From Glandiceps talaboti (taxonomy: Eukaryota; Hemichordata; Enteropneusta; Spengelidae), in contig NC_135563.1 in assembly GCF_964340395.1 (NCBI RefSeq), forward strand, positions 1,841,501 to 1,905,500: DNA of 64,000 nucleotides, given 5' to 3'. Positions within the stretch are counted from its first letter, which is position 1. Each line of letters starts with the position of its first letter. Below the pieces are notes generated by a model. The model saw only the letters and a program-made list of their open reading frames with translations. It did not search any database and was not told the origin of the DNA. Shown one piece after another: positions 59,535 to 64,000 of this stretch. Position numbers and translations under genes: made by a program.

Positions 59535-60370
59535 GTACATTGTCACAGGCTGTCGATGACGAACATTCGATGCCTGTCCAGGTACCTATTGTCATATGTA
59601 AAAGTCACTTCCACGTGCTCTCAGAAATCTTCATACCAATTAAGTAATTTGGTGTACTTTTAGTACTGAATCGATATATCACGATAAACGAATACATAGG
59701 GGTTCTCAAATTCACAATACGTTGTCTATTTGCCACAGATGTTGTTGGCATAGGGGTTCATTGTTTTAGGCGTCTAACATGTCCAATTATTTCTAATTAT
59801 TGTGATTCTTTTGAACTTGAATAGGGCGTACTTATATTGTGAAGGCAGCAACCGTAGGCACGTGCAGACGTTTTGTTATGAGACGGTCCCCATGGATTCT
59901 GCTTACAAGTTACAGCTACTTTATCAAACAGAATGTTATCATTCTTATCCCCGTTGGTGTTACGCAAGATGTTAGTTTTCAAATCAAGGTGTCACAAATA
60001 ATCGCGTTTTGTTCATCCTTTTGTTGATACAAAGAAAGAGCACATGCACGGGAAGTACTTCTTGCCACGTGGCAAGAAAAATCACATACTTATAGCACGA
60101 TAATTGTCAGATTACAGGTACTAGACCAGTTTGACAATTTCTGTGTCTCGTACATTCAGGAAATACGTTAACGATATCAGCACTACGCGAATACTATACA
60201 AGTTATTATTATCAAGTTGCTACCCCCACAACACCCCTACACAAACTATTTCTTCTAAAACAACTGTTCTCAATTGATCGGTCTCTCTGTATTATGGCAT
60301 CATCATGGTCGATGCTCCATAGTGACGGCCGTAAAATCAGAGGCCTCTTTACGGCATTATCCTCGTCGTA
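59535..60370. other. Gap, nothing recognised
   Basis: Mixed DNA with short frames (59797-60027) on both strands and no motif. A small CTTGCCACGTGGCAAG palindrome lies at about 60061-60076. Confidence 0.45.
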
Positions 60371-60588
60371 AAACTATAGACATATTTACGACACTATCCG
60401 AGACTTGCATTGTCAACTATAGACCTATTTACGACACTATCATGGACTTACATTGTCAACTATAGACCTATTTACGACACTATCCTCGACTTACATTGTC
60501 AACTATAGACCTATTTACGACACTACCCTAGACTTACATTGTCAACTGTAGACCTATTTACGACACTATCCTAAACTTACATTGGCAA
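60371..60588. repeat. 43-bp minisatellite, five copies
   Basis: Units contain ATTTACGACACTATCC and ACTTACATTGTCAACTATAG. The period is 43-44 bp. Confidence 0.92.
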
Positions 60589-60830
60589 CGCCAAAGTATT
60601 TTCTGCATTGAGAGAATGTATATAGTCATTTATATGGTCAGTGGTGACACCAACGATGACGTAAATACCAGCTCACTTCGTAATGGATTTATAATTACAT
60701 CTTAGGAAATGATCTGTTTCAGTGATAAGGAATGTCCATGGACTTGCGACAATATCATGACCCAAAAACTTCGTCTTCGAAGCGTCTTCCTTCGACTGTA
60801 CTTATTTCGATAAGTTAAACAATAAACGGG

Positions 60831-61049
60831 TAACACTGAAGTAAAGCATTTTCTCTATGTGCTACACTCATTTATAGCATTCATATCAAGTGTAAAAGTA
60901 TACTGTTTTAATTCAATTGACTTATTTACAAGCCCAGCATGTGGCCTTTCTAATGTGGTCAATTAGCAAATGAAACAGTTGTTACAGTATACTTTTACAT
61001 TTGATATGGATACTATGGTACATACAGAAAACGCTTTACTTTGGTATTA
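60831..61049. mobile_element. 219-bp hairpin MITE
   Basis: The left arm TAACACTGAAGTAAAGC...TGTAAAAGTATACTGT and the right arm are inverse relatives at roughly 80 percent over about 70 bp. A shorter inner complementarity (CAATTGAC/GTCAATT) follows. No ORF and no secure target duplication. Confidence 0.65.
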
Positions 61050-61490
61050 TGTAAAACAACTAGATTTCTGTTGTTGAAACTAGATATTTGTATTCGGAAT
61101 ATATCTATACAGCATGGTCTCCAGCAAGGAACCAGACACGGGACCAGACACGTTTGAATAATTGGCAAAAATCATCACACAACCCTGTCTCTTCTTTATG
61201 TTTTGGTTTTTACTGTCGATCTAAAGTTGTCAAACATAGACGTCTATTTTGTCAGCCATTTTGAATTAATGCAAATTAGATATGGTTCCTTTAATTAGAT
61301 TTCGGAAGACTTTTTATATTTCACTATAAGGACCAATCTGAAGATAATGCCGAAAAAACAAACAAATACCGTTCAATTAATGATGGGTAATTCCAAATTG
61401 TGATCTGTCACTGTACAATTGTACACATGTTTAGACCTTATATGCATAGCAATGATGGGATCATCATGTTATGAACAATTCTTAATCTTA

Positions 61491-61685
<195 letters not shown>

Positions 61686-61700
61686 CTTTGCCATGCCTAT

Positions 61701-61733
61701 AGCACTACTGAACCTGAGAAGTTCAGTAGTGCT
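61701..61733. other. Perfect 13-bp hairpin
   Basis: AGCACTACTGAAC and its exact inverse GTTCAGTAGTGCT flank the loop CTGAGAA. It lies just after the composite microsatellite. Function unknown. Confidence 0.9.
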
Positions 61734-62419
61734 AATTGGGTTTGATAAGCGTGAGTAGACTAGCCTACGCTAACTGGTAACAGAACAAACAAATTGTGCA
61801 TCTTTTGTGTGACTTCCCTGGGGTGTAAGACAATAGGATCCTTTGTAAATGTAATCTTGAATATTTATTATTAGTGTACACAATATATAAAGGTCAATGA
61901 TCGGTTATAGAAAAGAACTTGAATCCGTGTTCATGTTACAGGTAAAACAGCCTGGGATCGCCGAACGACTGTGTATCATGCACGTTTTATGTTCCCTAAG
62001 AACAATTTAGAGAAATAAGAATCAGGCTTCCCACAGACCACTAATTACACCACATTCCTGCCGACAAGCAGACACTGTATGTGTACACAAATATCACTTG
62101 TAACTTTGAATCAATAAACATGTATATGTCAAAATCTGAGCCTGTAATGCAATAACTTTCAATAGCTTGTTTGTTCCAAGGACGATGTGTGTGTGTCTGT
62201 GTATCAGTAGGGGTTGGATGATGTTGTTTATATTTGTATTTATTGAGTCATAGCCTAAATGCAATTTCAAATGTACAGTCATAGTATGATATAACAAAAG
62301 TACAATCTACAAAAAACTTATTCATAATAGTTTGATCAAAAGGCTGTAATTAGAGTGAGAGATGGGATAGTCCCCAATCAAGAAAGGAGTGAAACATAAA
62401 ATTTCTAGCCCAGAGACCT
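61734..62419. other. Gap, nothing recognised
   Basis: No gene or repeat that I can support. Confidence 0.45.
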
Positions 62420-62479
62420 GTCTTGATGTTACTATGTCAAGAAACTATTTACAGCTTCTTGAGATAGTAACATCGAGAC
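62420..62479 (+). other. 60-nt near-perfect hairpin, microRNA-precursor-like
   Basis: The 27-nt arm starting GTCTTGATGTTACTATGTCA pairs with the arm starting AGCTTCTTGAGATAGTAACA at 25 of 27 positions (one G-U) around a 6-nt loop. Length and stem fit a short pre-miRNA or a small foldback repeat. I recognise no known microRNA. Either strand could be the source. Confidence 0.4.
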
Positions 62480-63274
62480 TGTAATTGTGGTCAAACTCAG
62501 ACAAGTCGCTTGGCCTATAAAAAATCACGATGTTGAATATACTATCATAAAATCAGCTACCTTATCGTGGTCATGAATGTGGTGATAATTTTCAACATAA
62601 GATTTTTGCAGCAATATACATTTATCGTGTTGTCTATTTAAAAACGATTTCAACATTGTATCATTCAATGTTGATGAAAACTCATAGCACCGTTTTGTAA
62701 TTTGGACATGTGCTACAATAGTGTAACAGCTGTTTATCATGCCCCAGAACAGTTCTGGTTACGAAGGTTACACAATATGACATTTTTTCCAATTACAGAT
62801 AGTTTTACTATGATAATAAATTAACATGTTTTGGTAAATTGGAGTTCATGTTTCAAACTATCAAATACCAAATCGATTTTTGAACGAATAATTCAACATG
62901 GATAAATTCTATAGCGTGTTTCGTTCCAAAGCTTGTCAACATCTCTTCACCATTGGCAATAACATAAAACGACACGTTTAATGGTTCAACACAGATGTCC
63001 AATAATGATGACAATTGTCACCGCTACTTTCCAGTAAACTGATTTATTACTTAATGAGAGACAACATGTAGAATACAAAATGCAGTATATTTCTAATATT
63101 GCCCATTATCTTTGTCTATATTAGTTGGACTATTGAATATTATAACAACAATTACCATTGACCATAGCTTTGGCCCGAAATATTCCAAATGAGATCATGT
63201 GATCCCACCAGTGAAAAATGAATATATCTGATATTTGATTCGCATTTTTGTAATAATCAGTTAAACAATCATCA
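62480..63274. other. Gap, nothing recognised
   Basis: AT-rich DNA without supportable features. Confidence 0.45.
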
Positions 63275-63335
63275 TGACAGACAGACAAACAGACAGACAG
63301 ACAGATAGACAGACAGACAGTCAGTCAGTCAGTCA

Positions 63336-63376
<41 letters not shown>

Positions 63377-63438
63377 ATGGACGAACGGACAGACATACAG
63401 GCAGACAGACAGACATACAGGCAGACAGACATACAGGC

Positions 63439-63478
<40 letters not shown>

Positions 63479-63488
63479 GGACGGACAG
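63275..63488. repeat. (ACAG)n/(CAGT)n composite microsatellite
   Basis: ACAG repeats, then about 14 CAGT repeats, then mixed ACAG/GGCA/ATACAG repeats. Confidence 0.97.
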
Positions 63489-63560
63489 GATGAATGATAT
63501 GATCCCTTTTAATACGTAATACAGCTAAGGTTTGTTTCGGTCCAAATATTTCCATTCGGT

Positions 63561-63652
63561 CTTGATTTTCATGTCTACATTTACACGTTTATCACAATCT
63601 CTTTGTCTTGATTTTCATGTCTACATTTACACGTTTATCACAATCTCTTTGT
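63561..63652. repeat. 46-bp direct repeat, two copies
   Basis: CTTGATTTTCATGTCTACAT...AATCTCTTTGT occurs twice without a difference that I can see. The remaining ~350 bp to the window edge hold nothing recognised. Confidence 0.92.
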
Positions 63653-64000
63653 CTTGGTTCCCTTGTTGGGGTTTTCGTTTAGCCTCAGAAGAGATACCCA
63701 TTTATGGTAGTTCAATCGAATTATCAAATTTGTAATGAGGTATCAGTTTGCGATTCCTTCACATCAAAATGAGAATGGAAAACGTAGTATAGTTTGAATG
63801 TAACCTGTCATCTGATATTCACGTGTTCCTTCTTATTGACTTAAGGTTACATTAATTTAATTATCTTGTGGAATAACGATATTACAAGGTTCTCCCAACC
63901 TGTCTGTCATTTAATTACGTGATAATGTGTTCAACTGCTGGCGCACTTTGATGGCGTCATCAACTCTCACCTACTCTATCCACATAGAGAAAAAAGTGAA

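Overview
The window looks like nuclear DNA of an invertebrate bilaterian: spliced genes, metazoan-specific protein families (an RGS12/loco-type regulator, an NK-like homeobox gene, an SLC28-type exon), a eukaryotic tRNA-Ala, non-LTR retrotransposons, TTAGGG-type repeats, and AT-rich DNA full of minisatellites. A hemichordate- or other invertebrate-deuterostome-like genome would fit, but nothing seen here excludes a lophotrochozoan. There is no sign of a bacterial or viral genome. LAYOUT. 1-13.5 kb: AT-rich DNA, probably intronic to the RGS12 gene, holding four unrelated minisatellites (units of 40, 75, 35 and 32 bp). 13.5-15.7 kb: one 717-codon coding exon on the minus strand with the PDZ and PTB domains of RGS12; its RGS, RBD and GoLoco exons are not visible and should lie beyond the left edge. 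15.7-16.5 kb: its probable promoter side. 16.8-19.9 kb: a foldback-like element whose inverted arms carry tandem repeats. 20-24.4 kb: a MITE, two diverged copies of a 1.1-kb repeat and a 52-bp minisatellite. 24.4-27 kb: AT-rich DNA without a recognised gene. 27-29.7 kb: a satellite-like block with a ~163-bp period, dense in POU octamer motifs. 30.5-31.16 kb: a 195-codon ORF on the minus strand under a TATA/initiator promoter, function unknown. 31.66-35.1 kb: a broken CR1/L2-like LINE. 36.7-38.0 kb: a second copy of the foldback family. 38.0-39.0 kb: a second LINE fragment interrupted by a 251-bp palindromic MITE with a 10-bp target duplication. 39.4-43 kb: more repeats. 43.07 kb: tRNA-Ala(UGC). 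44.58 kb: a lone SLC28 (concentrative nucleoside transporter) exon with an in-frame TGA. 45.1 kb: telomere-like repeats. 46.7-50.3 kb: a MITE, a hAT-like element and a possible LTR remnant. 50.7-52.5 kb: a third, diverged copy of the foldback-family body. 52.5-55.9 kb: microsatellites and AT-rich DNA. 56.0-58.2 kb: a three-exon NK-like (BarH-closest) homeobox gene on the plus strand encoding 299 residues, with an octamer/TATA-like/initiator promoter. 58.5-64 kb: short minisatellites, hairpins and microsatellites. The genes do not form a pathway or operon. RGS12 (G-protein signalling scaffold) and the homeobox gene (transcription factor) are independent loci separated by a mobile-element-rich interval. 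The most unusual content is the non-coding architecture: hairpin transposons, the tandem-repeat-armed foldback family, the octamer satellite, the almost perfectly homogenised 75-bp array and the orphan transporter exon.
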